A stretch of DNA of 64,000 nucleotides from NCBI GenBank assembly GCA_028284385.1, contig JANQRT010000053.1:1-64000 (forward strand), in the 5' to 3' direction. Numbering within the stretch: the stretch's first letter is position 1; the number at the start of each line of letters is the position of its first letter. Position numbers and translations under genes: made by a program. Under the pieces are notes generated by a model, which did no database searches, had not been told where the DNA came from, and saw only the letters and a program-made list of their open reading frames with translations. Below are positions 26,809-35,241 of the stretch, piece after piece. Source of the DNA: Opitutaceae bacterium (GTDB lineage Bacteria; Verrucomicrobiota; Verrucomicrobiia; Opitutales; Opitutaceae).

Positions 26809-27171
26809 ATGGAAAACGAGATAACCGCGCTCTTCGACGATTGGAATGACGCCATTCAGACAGGAGATCCCAAGAGAGTGGTCGCCCTTTATGAATCCAA
26901 TGGCATTTTGTTGCCGACAGTCTCCAATGAGGTTCGTCACAACCACGAAGAAATCGAGGACTACTTCGTCGATTTCCTAGCCAAGGGACCTGTTGGGAAA
27001 ATAGATGAATCGAATATCCGAACCTTTGGACAAATAGCGATTAACTCGGGTGTCTATACCTTCACCTTTAACGATGGAGCGGCCGTTCAAGCCAGATTCA
27101 CTTTCGTGTATCGGCAGAATGGCGAAGGCTGGAAAATCATAGAGCATCACTCTTCAATAATGCCGGAATAA
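26809..27171 (+). CDS. SnoaL-like/CaMKII-association-domain protein (SgcJ/EcaC type)
   Basis: The 120-residue single-domain protein matches the NTF2-like superfamily branch with ALFDDWNDAIQTGDPKRVVALY, the conserved VRHNHEEIEDYFVDFL helix, TFTFNDG and the C-terminal WKIIEHHSSIMPE. The cone-shaped pocket binds small ligands or mediates assembly; catalytic function is not known for this subgroup. No signal peptide is seen. It follows repeat copy C by 4 nt, so it may be the last cassette or the first gene beyond the cluster. Confidence 0.8.
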   Translation: MENEITALFDDWNDAIQTGDPKRVVALYESNGILLPTVSNEVRHNHEEIEDYFVDFLAKGPVGKIDESNIRTFGQIAINSGVYTFTFNDGAAVQARFTFVYRQNGEGWKIIEHHSSIMPE

Positions 27172-27251
27172 AGAAGCTCCCGGTGAGGCATCTCCGCGAT
27201 GAGAGTTCAATCCTGGTTGGAGACCGCGTATTGACATTTTTGGGAAAAACC

Positions 27252-28061
27252 ATGAAGAACTTGTTCGTGAAAAGATCATTCCGCCTTCTTCTGTCGATGC
27301 TCTTGATCGGCTCCCTAGCCGGACTGCTGGGCTGCTCCACGCCACCTGTCGCGCCACCTGTTCGAGTGCTCCTGATCACGGGTCAGAATAATCACAATTG
27401 GGAGGAGACCACCCCGCTTATCGTCGAGTCGCTGAACGCGACGGAGCGGTTCGAAATCGAGTCCACGGAGGAGATCGAAGCCTTCCCGCCGGAGAGACTT
27501 GGCGAATTCGATGTCATTCTCAGCAACTGGAATTTATGGAAGTACCGCAAGGACCTTCCCGAGAAGTTTAATTGGTCGCCCGAACTGCGGGAGGACTATG
27601 TCGCCTTCGTAAAGAACGGCAAAGGGCATGTGGTCCTTCACGCCGGCTCATCGACTTTCTTCGACTGGGACGACTACCAGGAAATCTGCGTAGCCACCTG
27701 GACAAAAGGCACTCACCATGGACCGCAGCATGAATTCGAAGTAAGGATCGACGACGCGGAGCATCCGGTGACCAAGGGATTGAGCAATTTCAGGAAGTGG
27801 GATGAACTCTGGGAGAAGGTTTACGTATCCTCGGAAGGGGCTACCGTTCTAACCTCCAACTACGCCTCTAGCGAGTTCAAAGGCGACGATGTCTGGGAAC
27901 CCAGCACATTCGTCAGCCAGTTTGGGAAAGGCCGTACCGCCTACACCAGCTTGGGGCACGATGCCAAGGCTTTCGAGAGCGTGGAATTCAGGACGCTCCT
28001 AGCGCGCCTCGTCGAGTGGGCCGCAACGGGTGACGTGACGATTCCTCCGCCCGGCGAATAG
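27252..28061 (+). CDS. ThuA-like domain lipoprotein
   Basis: I chose the ATG at 27252, which gives a clean lipoprotein signal ending LAGLLGC (C28); the frame is open to a GTG at 27183. The mature part is a ThuA-like class I glutamine-amidotransferase-like fold: VRVLLITGQNNHNWEETTP, DVILSNWN, GHVVLHAGSSTFF, THHGPQHEF and the late TAYTSLGHD. ThuA proteins take part in 3-ketosugar/trehalose metabolism in some bacteria, and secreted versions are abundant in verrucomicrobia. It may work with DUF1080-type enzymes such as the one near 59-60 kb. Not close enough to its neighbours to prove an operon. Confidence 0.82.
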   Translation: MKNLFVKRSFRLLLSMLLIGSLAGLLGCSTPPVAPPVRVLLITGQNNHNWEETTPLIVESLNATERFEIESTEEIEAFPPERLGEFDVILSNWNLWKYRKDLPEKFNWSPELREDYVAFVKNGKGHVVLHAGSSTFFDWDDYQEICVATWTKGTHHGPQHEFEVRIDDAEHPVTKGLSNFRKWDELWEKVYVSSEGATVLTSNYASSEFKGDDVWEPSTFVSQFGKGRTAYTSLGHDAKAFESVEFRTLLARLVEWAATGDVTIPPPGE

Positions 28062-28125
28062 GACGCAGAGTAGCCATTGCCCACGGCTCCCATGTTTGAT
28101 GAAAAGCTATGGGAGGAAAACTACG

Positions 28126-29037
28126 ATGAGCCTACTGTCGCGTTTATCTTTTTCAATACTGTCGCTTGCATGTTGTTTGAACGCGCAATCGATCGATTCT
28201 CTGAGGGATGATATAAGCGAAGTATTGGAAGGCAAAGATGCCACGGTCGGTGTCGCCATTCTAGGACCCAATCCTGGAGATGTTCTTTCCATAAATGGCG
28301 CCAAGCGCATGCCGATGCAAAGCGTCTTCAAGTATCACCTTGCCTTGGCTGCCTTGGACAAGGTCGATAAAGGAATGCTTGGTCTGAGCGAGAAGATTGA
28401 GATCACCAGGGAAGATTTAGACATCGAGCTGTGGAGCCCAATCCGCAAGAAATACCCGGAGGGCGTTGAACTGCCTCTGTCCGAGATTTTGAAATACACG
28501 GTCGCGTACAGCGATAATGTAGGCTGCGATTTGCTGTTCAGAATGCTCGGTGGTCCCAAAGCTGTGGAAGCGTATTTGCATCAGGCCGGGATTAAGGATG
28601 TCGCCATCGTCTACAATGAAGTGACGATGCAGGAAGTCTGGGAGCGACAGTATGAGAACTGGACAACCGCTGAAGGGGCAAACGTGGCTTTGAAGTTGTT
28701 TTTCGAAAACAAAGAGCAACTGCTGTCGCCTTCGAGCCATGATTTCCTGTGGGAGACGATGAGAAATTCCGCAACCGGAAAGAAGACCATAAAGGGTCAG
28801 TTACCCAAGGGTACCGTTGTCGCCCACAAGACGGGGCACTCGGGCAAGAACGAAGAAGGTTTAACCGGCGCCCAAAACGATATCGGAATCGTCTTTTTGC
28901 CAAATGGAGAACGTTTTTATCTTAGCGTGCTGGTCAGCGATTCCCGAGAGAGCAGTAGCGTAAACCAAAAGATAATTGCGGATATAGCTAGGCTTGCATG
29001 GGATCACTTTGTCGGTAAGCAAGGACTACAACAATGA
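28126..29037 (+). CDS. Class A beta-lactamase, PER/CfxA-like (subclass A2)
   Basis: I prefer the ATG at 28126 (GGAGG about 9 nt upstream), which yields a signal peptide of about 20 residues; earlier in-frame TTG/ATG codons exist at 28096/28099. All class A motifs are present: S66-V-F-K69, S129-D-N131 within YSDNVGCDLLF, E165 in VYNEVTM, and K235-T-G237. The extended omega-loop region and the VVAHKTGxSG block resemble PER-type enzymes. It would hydrolyse beta-lactams in the periplasm by a serine acyl-enzyme. The signal (SLAC) could also be read as a weak lipobox. A vapC relic starts right after its stop. Confidence 0.9.
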   Translation: MSLLSRLSFSILSLACCLNAQSIDSLRDDISEVLEGKDATVGVAILGPNPGDVLSINGAKRMPMQSVFKYHLALAALDKVDKGMLGLSEKIEITREDLDIELWSPIRKKYPEGVELPLSEILKYTVAYSDNVGCDLLFRMLGGPKAVEAYLHQAGIKDVAIVYNEVTMQEVWERQYENWTTAEGANVALKLFFENKEQLLSPSSHDFLWETMRNSATGKKTIKGQLPKGTVVAHKTGHSGKNEEGLTGAQNDIGIVFLPNGERFYLSVLVSDSRESSSVNQKIIADIARLAWDHFVGKQGLQQ

Positions 29038-29053
29038 CATCGAGTGATGTCGG

Positions 29054-29137
29054 AGAATCGTCGATGGCCTCATTGCGTCGTTAGCTCTTGAATACGTCTT
29101 CACGTTTCTCGAAGAAGAAGAAGATGATGATGATGAT
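29054..29137 (+). pseudogene. vapC remnant, C-terminal PIN fragment
   Basis: Translated from 29054 the frame reads RIVDGLIASLALEY then FTFLE, which matches the SIIDCLIASLTLEY / LTLLE segment of the intact VapC at about 25606-25660, including the acidic D of IxD. The rest of the gene is absent, and the part that held the last active-site Asp is replaced by a GAA/GAT microsatellite. It is a relic without start or full domain. Confidence 0.65.
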
Positions 29138-29140
29138 GAA
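29111..29140 (+). repeat. GAA/GAT trinucleotide microsatellite
   Basis: Four GAA units (29111-29122) are followed by five GAT units (29123-29137) and one more GAA. It sits inside the vapC remnant at the place of the ENDKDY acidic motif, so expansion by slippage may have begun in acidic codons. Confidence 0.8.
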
Positions 29141-29164
29141 GGAGATGGAATGCTGGGTAGCGAC

Positions 29165-29752
29165 TTATCTTTGCTGGCACTGATGGATCAGGTAGCCTAA
29201 TCCAGCTCCGAAGCCGAGGCCGTGAGCGGCTCCCCAAAGAAGTCGGCCGGCTTTTCCCGAGGCAAGGGTGTTCAGTTCGTCGCCGAGATAATAGCCAAGG
29301 GTGTGAAAGAGAAAGAGGACGGCGCAGAGAGGAAGAAACCCTTCTTTCTTGCCGAAGGCTTTCATGAACATCCAGGTCATGGCGGCTAGCCCCAGAACGG
29401 AGCCGTAGAGATCACCATGAAACTTGCCTTTCAGGCCAAACCAGAAAAGGCACCAGAAAACGGCGTACACTAAAAAAGCCAGAGCGAAGAATCCAGGAAA
29501 GCGTATCCAAGATTTGGAGGTATGGACGAGACGATTCAAAGCCAGGCCAGACAGGCCGATGTAGACGATGGCAATAGCAGCATACATGGGACCGGTTCCT
29601 CTCACCAGACGAAAGGCCCAGATGGCGTAAGCCAAGAGACTGACGGCGGCAAAGCTTAGGCTGCCGTAGAGAATGGAGTAGGCGAGAGAGGGTTGCGCTT
29701 TGGATTCGCCCTCCTGTTGTCCAGATTCAGGCTGCAGTTGAAAGATTTTCAT
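29165..29752 (-). CDS. Hypothetical integral membrane protein, 195 aa
   Basis: After a polar N-terminus of about 22 residues the protein has about six hydrophobic segments, ending with a glycine-rich helix (GAAHGLGFGAGLGYLIH). No family is recognised. It lies 24 bp downstream of the alditol-oxidase-like gene on the same strand, so co-transcription is likely. The C-terminal end abuts the accessory block boundary with the vapC remnant. Confidence 0.7.
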   Translation of the reverse strand: MKIFQLQPESGQQEGESKAQPSLAYSILYGSLSFAAVSLLAYAIWAFRLVRGTGPMYAAIAIVYIGLSGLALNRLVHTSKSWIRFPGFFALAFLVYAVFWCLFWFGLKGKFHGDLYGSVLGLAAMTWMFMKAFGKKEGFLPLCAVLFLFHTLGYYLGDELNTLASGKAGRLLWGAAHGLGFGAGLGYLIHQCQQR

Positions 29753-29776
29753 AGAATCTCAAACCTTAGATTTCGG

Positions 29777-31060
29777 CTAGTCGAATACAAAGGTATTCAG
29801 AAACTCGTTGCGAAGCTTTTGTTTGGGGTCGAGCCTCTCGGCTAGATCGCAAAACGAGCTTCGCTTTGGATAGAACGACTTTACTAGTTCGGGTGAGGTG
29901 GTGAACAGTTTTCCCCAATGGGGTCGGGCGTCGAAGGGAGCCAAGGCCTTTTCGATCTGAGACAGAAGAGGCCTGACTTCGGGCCAATTTCGCTTCCAAG
30001 TGAAATGAATAGCCACACTGTCCTGTTGATAGCAGGGACTCATCCAAAGATCATCGGCGGCTATAGTTCGAATTTCGGAAATCAGAAGATGGGAGTCTAA
30101 TAAAGAACCAATTCCATTGATCGCCTCGATGGCCGACAAGGCATGCTGGCGAAGTACGAAGTATTCGCTTTGCAGCTCTTCGCCGTGGCTGGGTGTGAAT
30201 TCCATTTTGAAATGGGGTAGACGCTCATGCCAAGGACCCGGAATTCCTATCTGCTCCGTGCAATTGTTTTCCGCCGAATCCCCGACTGGTCTGAGGTTTT
30301 CGGTCGCCAAAGCGGCTCCATAGACGGTTGTATCCAATTCGCCATGATCGTTTCCTGTCGATCGTCGTTTAATCCAAACTTGGCTGATATTGTCCTCTTG
30401 CCAACGGGTAAAGAAGCTGACGCTGTATCCTTGCGACGCGATGTCGTCGAAATTTTCCAGGAGCTGGGCAAGAGGAAGATTCCGGTAAACGGTTTGCGCC
30501 ACCTCGAAAGTGGGCAACAGATCAAGCGTTAGTTTCGAAATCAGCCCGAGGGCCCCCAATCCAACTACGGTGCCAGGAAAATCGGTTGGATCCTCATCTC
30601 TTGAAAACGAAACAACCTCTCCGCCAGTAGTGATCATTTCTATACCTGAGACCGGTGTAGCCAAGTTGCCGTTACTATTTCCCGAACCATGGGTAGCAGT
30701 AGCGCAGGCCCCCGCAACGGAGATGTGAGGGAGCGATGCGAGATTCGGCAAAGCGTATCCATTTTCATGTAGAAACTGGCAAAGCGGTCCATAACGCATG
30801 CCTCCCTCGATCGTTACCGTTCGTCTTTCCGTATCGAGCTCGACGACTTGGTCGAGTTGCTCCAGGGAAATCAAATTGGTCGAACAATTCGCGATTTCGT
30901 TGAAAGAATGCCGCGATCCCAACACTCGAAAGCTATCCAAGCGGGAAACCAGCTCTCTGACTTCCTCAAGCGTTTCAGGTTGGAATACGTTTGAAGTTCC
31001 GTAGAGAAGGTTGCCCGCCCAATTCTGCAGGGCCTGGGTCTCGGAATCAGGCATCGCCAA
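29777..31060 (-). CDS. FAD-dependent alditol/xylitol oxidase-like protein
   Basis: The 427-residue protein has the VAO/PCMH FAD-binding fold: VLGSRHSFNEIA near residue 50 (His51 is placed like the covalent flavin His of AldO), PHISVAGACATATHGSGN, and GLGALGLISKLTLDL. The C-terminal half has the AldO-type substrate domain with EIRTIAADDLWMSP and RPHWGKLF. It would oxidise a sugar alcohol to an aldose with O2, giving H2O2. No signal peptide is seen. It starts 5 nt after the sulfatase gene on the same strand, suggesting a link between sulfated carbohydrate breakdown and polyol oxidation. Confidence 0.85.
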   Translation of the reverse strand: MAMPDSETQALQNWAGNLLYGTSNVFQPETLEEVRELVSRLDSFRVLGSRHSFNEIANCSTNLISLEQLDQVVELDTERRTVTIEGGMRYGPLCQFLHENGYALPNLASLPHISVAGACATATHGSGNSNGNLATPVSGIEMITTGGEVVSFSRDEDPTDFPGTVVGLGALGLISKLTLDLLPTFEVAQTVYRNLPLAQLLENFDDIASQGYSVSFFTRWQEDNISQVWIKRRSTGNDHGELDTTVYGAALATENLRPVGDSAENNCTEQIGIPGPWHERLPHFKMEFTPSHGEELQSEYFVLRQHALSAIEAINGIGSLLDSHLLISEIRTIAADDLWMSPCYQQDSVAIHFTWKRNWPEVRPLLSQIEKALAPFDARPHWGKLFTTSPELVKSFYPKRSSFCDLAERLDPKQKLRNEFLNTFVFD

Positions 31061-31065
31061 TCGCT

Positions 31066-32823
31066 TTACGAATCTAGCTTTTTCAGCATAAGGAGACGGA
31101 ACTCCATGGCCTGTTTCCCGGGAATGTTCGCCGCTTGTAAAACGAGAGGACCTCGCCCTTTCTGCAATTTAATCCTCCCAAGGGTCATAGGTTTCCATTC
31201 CTTCACGTAGGATTCCCTTCTTTCAATTCGATCGTTTTCGGCTCCGATGAGAGGAGGATCGTTAGATTCAGCGACTTTGGCAGCGACAGTTTGGTCTAGA
31301 AACTTCAACTCAATGGTAGAACCAAGATCTTCTTGAGGACAGGCGTAGTAGACCTGGACTTCGAAATCCCCTTCGGAAAGCGATTCGACGTTCCAGGTGA
31401 TTGAATCCTCGGTACTGGCCCAATTTAGAAAGTAGGAACAATTCGGATACCGATTCGATCTCTCAATGTTTCCAGTCGATATGGCGTCGCGAGCAGGCAG
31501 CTGGGTCCAAACCGTATCGGGGTGCCCAACAGTGAAGGGACGCTCATCGGGCTGGGCATTCAAAACCGCTTCGCTTTTCAATCTATCGAGTTCGCTGCTC
31601 AAACCTTGGGCCACTTCCGGTTGGCTGGCGGCGATGTCGTGTCGCTGGCCTGGGTCTGCTTCCATATCGAAAAGCTGTCCGTCGTTGTCCAATCGATACC
31701 GCTGATCCCTGATGCTGAATCGCCCGCGATGGTGAGTGAAGATGACACGATTCGAGGTTTGGTTGGCCTTGTCCTGAAGCAATGCGGAGAGGCTTTTCCC
31801 GTCTAGAGGCTTTAGCGGACTTGATTCGATTTCACAGAGTTCCATCAGAGTCGGGAGCAAATCGGTAACGGACGCAATGGACTTTATTTCATGTCCCTCA
31901 GGAAAACGGCCAGACCAGCGAATGAACAGAGGAGAGCGCACGCCGCCTTCATCAAGACTCCCTTTTCTGCCTTTCATTCCGTCGTTCCAACGAGGACTGT
32001 TCGGTCCGTTGTCGTTGAAATAAAGTACGATCGTCTCCTCCTCGATCCCCAGTTTCGTCAACGTATCCAAAATCCTACCAACATTCCAATCGATGTTCTC
32101 GCACATGGCCAAGGCTGCCCTAGTGAACTCCACTTTTTCCTTTTCTGGCTCTCGATGCCGCATGGGAATTTCGCGTTGAGACAATCGTTCCCAAAATCGA
32201 TCTGGCACCTGCATGGGGGAGTGAGGCGTGTTGAAGGCCAGCGTGACGAAGAAAGGCTTCTCTGATCGTCTATTTGACTCCATGAAAGCAATGGCTTTAT
32301 CTGTGGTATCATCCGGAAGAAAACCTTCACCCTTAACGATGGCTCCATTGCGCTCCAGCATAGGATCGAAATAGTTGCCCCAATGTCCGGAACAGAATCC
32401 GTAAAACTCATCGAATCCTCGCGCATTGGGATGGTAAGGATATTGCATGCCATTGTGCCACTTGCCAAAGAGAGCCGTCGCGTATCCTGAAGATTTGAAT
32501 ACGTCGCCAATCGTTTGCTCATCGAGATTGATCCTTTCCTGACCGCGGCTTACACCTCGAACACCACTTCGGGAATGGTAGCGGCCAGTTAGAAATTCGC
32601 TACGAGTCGGGGCACATACGGGACAAACGAAAAACCGATCAAACGACACGCCTTGCTCCGCCAGCGAGTCGATCCGAGGCGTACGGATATTCACATTTCC
32701 ATTGAAACTGAAATCGCCCCAACCTTGGTCGTCGGAAATGAAGACCACCACGTTCGGTTTTCCGCCGAAAGCCGGAAGCAGGCTAACGAAAATGGCTAGA
32801 GTGAGGGATAGACAACGAAACAA
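31066..32823 (-). CDS. Secreted arylsulfatase-type sulfatase with C-terminal extension
   Basis: The 585-residue protein has a signal peptide (about 1-20), the sulfatase core starting PNVVVFISDDQGWGD, and the formylglycine signature C70-A-P-T-R. GKWHNG and the ETIVLYFNDNGPNS block follow further on. Residues beyond about 440 form an extra beta-rich region (SITWNVESLSEGDFEVQVYY) that may bind carbohydrate. It would remove sulfate esters from algal-type glycans in the periplasm or outside the cell and needs a maturation enzyme for Cys70. It heads a minus-strand unit with the flavoprotein and membrane protein. Confidence 0.9.
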   Translation of the reverse strand: MFRCLSLTLAIFVSLLPAFGGKPNVVVFISDDQGWGDFSFNGNVNIRTPRIDSLAEQGVSFDRFFVCPVCAPTRSEFLTGRYHSRSGVRGVSRGQERINLDEQTIGDVFKSSGYATALFGKWHNGMQYPYHPNARGFDEFYGFCSGHWGNYFDPMLERNGAIVKGEGFLPDDTTDKAIAFMESNRRSEKPFFVTLAFNTPHSPMQVPDRFWERLSQREIPMRHREPEKEKVEFTRAALAMCENIDWNVGRILDTLTKLGIEEETIVLYFNDNGPNSPRWNDGMKGRKGSLDEGGVRSPLFIRWSGRFPEGHEIKSIASVTDLLPTLMELCEIESSPLKPLDGKSLSALLQDKANQTSNRVIFTHHRGRFSIRDQRYRLDNDGQLFDMEADPGQRHDIAASQPEVAQGLSSELDRLKSEAVLNAQPDERPFTVGHPDTVWTQLPARDAISTGNIERSNRYPNCSYFLNWASTEDSITWNVESLSEGDFEVQVYYACPQEDLGSTIELKFLDQTVAAKVAESNDPPLIGAENDRIERRESYVKEWKPMTLGRIKLQKGRGPLVLQAANIPGKQAMEFRLLMLKKLDS

Positions 32824-32913
32824 ACTGAACGAGGGATGATAGGTTTACTGAACGAATGGCCAAAGAGGGCCGTCACGCAGCAGATAAAACCACCTTAGTC
32901 GCTTCGCTTCAAT

Positions 32914-33456
32914 CTACTTCTTCTTTTCGATCTGGCTGAATTTAGAACCCTCGAGCGAAAGATTGTACATCAGACCTTTATTGCCGAAAATGAAGGCCAC
33001 AACAGGCTGATTCAGGCTCTTGGTATCGATCTCGCCACCGGCTCCGAGGGTTGCGATGGCCACGCTACCATCGACGCCCGCTTCCCAACCATTGCTAGCT
33101 CGGAACGAATTGAGCACGCTCTTTTCCAGAAAAAGGATGATTTGTCGGCGAGTTTGTACGCCTGCTTGAAAGCCAATGGAACCGGAAGCGGTGTTGTAGT
33201 ACTGGACGATCTTTCCGTCGATCAGCAAAGCGCCTTCGCCGTACTCTCCGCCGATGCCAAATCCCGCTTTGCCGACCTTGGGGAAAACCAACATGCCTGC
33301 CGACTGCTCGGCCAGTTTTCGGCCAGCGCTAGTGAGGGCCTCGAATTCCTCAATGGCTTCCTCGATCCTCGCGTCGAGAACGACTTTTCTGGCTGCATTG
33401 GCCAAGGGAATTTGGATCAAAAGAAGGGCGATGGAGAATAGGATAAGGCGTTTCAT
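32914..33456 (-). CDS. SYLF-domain (Ysc84-like) lipid-binding protein
   Basis: The 180-residue protein has a signal peptide (about 1-21) and a SYLF domain: AGRKLAEQSAGMLVFPKVGKAGFGIGGEYGEGALL, then YYNTASGSIGFQAGVQ and a Gly-rich ending. The family binds phosphoinositides in eukaryotes; bacterial secreted members have no settled role. It stands alone, with 90 bp and 190 bp gaps on its sides. Confidence 0.88.
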   Translation of the reverse strand: MKRLILFSIALLLIQIPLANAARKVVLDARIEEAIEEFEALTSAGRKLAEQSAGMLVFPKVGKAGFGIGGEYGEGALLIDGKIVQYYNTASGSIGFQAGVQTRRQIILFLEKSVLNSFRASNGWEAGVDGSVAIATLGAGGEIDTKSLNQPVVAFIFGNKGLMYNLSLEGSKFSQIEKKK

Positions 33457-33646
33457 TGGGTGTCAGGAAATAGTGTTTTCGATCATGGAACCTTGGGTAG
33501 GAAAGGATCAAGTCTCATCGATGCGAGCAGGGTCTTTATTTGCATTCAAGCGCGGCGAGAACTCAGCCAAAGACTGGTCGAAAAAGCACAGGTTCCTGAA
33601 ATGCTTAGGATCCCAACCAAGCGGAAGTTTCAGGCTGAGCGAAGGG

Positions 33647-35080
33647 CTAGTCTTTCTTGCCCTTGATGTGCAATTTCTTGCGAGGAGCCCTGGAATAGGG
33701 CGAAGATCCATCAGGGCTTTGTCGGTTGCGTTTAGCGTTGATGGGGTGACCTTGCGACTCCTTCGACGGTTCTGGATTGCTGGAGCGAATGGCCAAGGAA
33801 AGTTTGGGTTCGGGGGCGGCAAATTGGGATGCGTCGGTAGTCGAGCCTGAATTTTCAGGAACGGCTTCTGCCTTCTCTTTGACCGTCGCTACAGGTTCTG
33901 ATTCGGAAGACTCTGGCTTCGGCTCTTCTACCGTTTCCTTTTCCTCGTACTCAGACACCGCTTCCTCAATCACTTCGACCGCCTTTTCGGCACTGGTCTC
34001 AATCATTTCCGTAACCGATTCCTCAATACATGCTTCCTCTTTTTGCTGGGCAATTTCGGGGGTATCGATTTCCTGCTCTTCCGCGCTTTCAATTGGCTCG
34101 GACTCGGTTTCAGGATGAGACTCTTTGGCGAGTTTTGTTTTGAGATCAGGTTTCTCCTGATCAGTTGCTGCCTCTACGATTTCTTCTGGTTCCGCAGTCC
34201 CTTCCGTCAGCGAGATTTCCAGCTGATTTTCGTCTTCACTCGCTTCTGGCGCCGTGTCCGCTTCAGCTTCTTCCGTTTGTTCGATAAATTCGATTTTCGG
34301 GTCCCCAGGAGCTTGAGATTCAGGGATCCCTGGAAGCTCGGACTGCTGCGGTTGAGGTAAAGGAGCTTCCTCGCTAGTCGTTTCGACTATTGGAGATTTC
34401 CGCTTCTTGCTGGGCAGAGAAAGGGTGGGCTGCTTTTGCTCTTCATCCGAGCTGGAGGCTTTTTCTTTGGCCTCCTGAGCTGCCGGATCTGGACTGGGAG
34501 CTTCAACCTCATCACTGGCCTTGGCCTTCGCCGCCTTGAGTCGCTTCGATCGGACCAGCGTCACAATCACCGCCACGATGAAGAAAAAGAAAAAGATGCC
34601 TCCAATGAGAAAGATGAGCCCCGCTTTAAGAAGATTCCCGTCCCCTTCTGGTTTGGAGGTCAAGGTGATCGGTTTCGACTCCTTCTGAGAAAGGTCGAAT
34701 TCCGATTCGGATTTTTGCGGAGTCGGTTTCGGAGCAGGAGGAGCTTTCGGTTCGGGCTTTGGAGCTGGCTTTTGCTTGGCTGATTTTGCGCTTAGCTTTT
34801 CGGCGATGCTTTGGAATTTTCTGATCTGTCTCTCGCTTAAAGCTCGATGATCTGTCAGCACTCCGTTAGTAAGCTCGATTCTCAGCGACCCATTGTAGAG
34901 AAGATACTCCTTATTCCCTCTAGCGATAATCGATCTCGGTTCTCCCAATTCTTTCAAGACAACATCCTTAGGTACAGCCATGTTTGCCGAGGCAGGAACG
35001 AGAGACATGAAGGCAAGTAAAAGCGCTCCGAAAATCGCGCTAGACTTACAACCTGCCAGAGGAGTTTTTGCCATGTTCAT
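33647..35080 (-). CDS. Single-pass membrane protein with long acidic tail
   Basis: The 477-residue protein has an N-terminal signal (to about 33), then a short periplasmic part (VLKELGEPRSIIARGNKEYLLY) that looks like the BamE/SmpA-type 'lipoprotein-like' fold. A Pro/Lys linker and one membrane helix near 150-175 with a run of phenylalanines follow, then a cytoplasmic tail of over 250 residues very rich in Glu, Pro, Ser and Thr, ending in a basic stretch (RAPRKKLHIKGKKD). No enzyme motif is seen. The acidic tail with a basic end suggests binding to a charged partner. Start chosen because of AAGGA seven bases upstream. Confidence 0.7.
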   Translation of the reverse strand: MNMAKTPLAGCKSSAIFGALLLAFMSLVPASANMAVPKDVVLKELGEPRSIIARGNKEYLLYNGSLRIELTNGVLTDHRALSERQIRKFQSIAEKLSAKSAKQKPAPKPEPKAPPAPKPTPQKSESEFDLSQKESKPITLTSKPEGDGNLLKAGLIFLIGGIFFFFFIVAVIVTLVRSKRLKAAKAKASDEVEAPSPDPAAQEAKEKASSSDEEQKQPTLSLPSKKRKSPIVETTSEEAPLPQPQQSELPGIPESQAPGDPKIEFIEQTEEAEADTAPEASEDENQLEISLTEGTAEPEEIVEAATDQEKPDLKTKLAKESHPETESEPIESAEEQEIDTPEIAQQKEEACIEESVTEMIETSAEKAVEVIEEAVSEYEEKETVEEPKPESSESEPVATVKEKAEAVPENSGSTTDASQFAAPEPKLSLAIRSSNPEPSKESQGHPINAKRNRQSPDGSSPYSRAPRKKLHIKGKKD

Positions 35081-35241
35081 GGAAATTCCTTCAACGGTGT
35101 CTTAGCGCTAATCCTTAGCAATCGGTCGGTATTTTTATAGAAATTGTGAAATTTATCCTTAAAGGAAACGATTTCCATCCGATAGCTGCCCCAACGTCCT
35201 AGCGTCTGGCCTTATATCCAATTCAATCGGAGACTAAAGCC

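Noticed and set aside
29111-29140. Possible CRISPR or tandem-repeat array
   Set aside because: Only a trinucleotide microsatellite; no spaced repeats.
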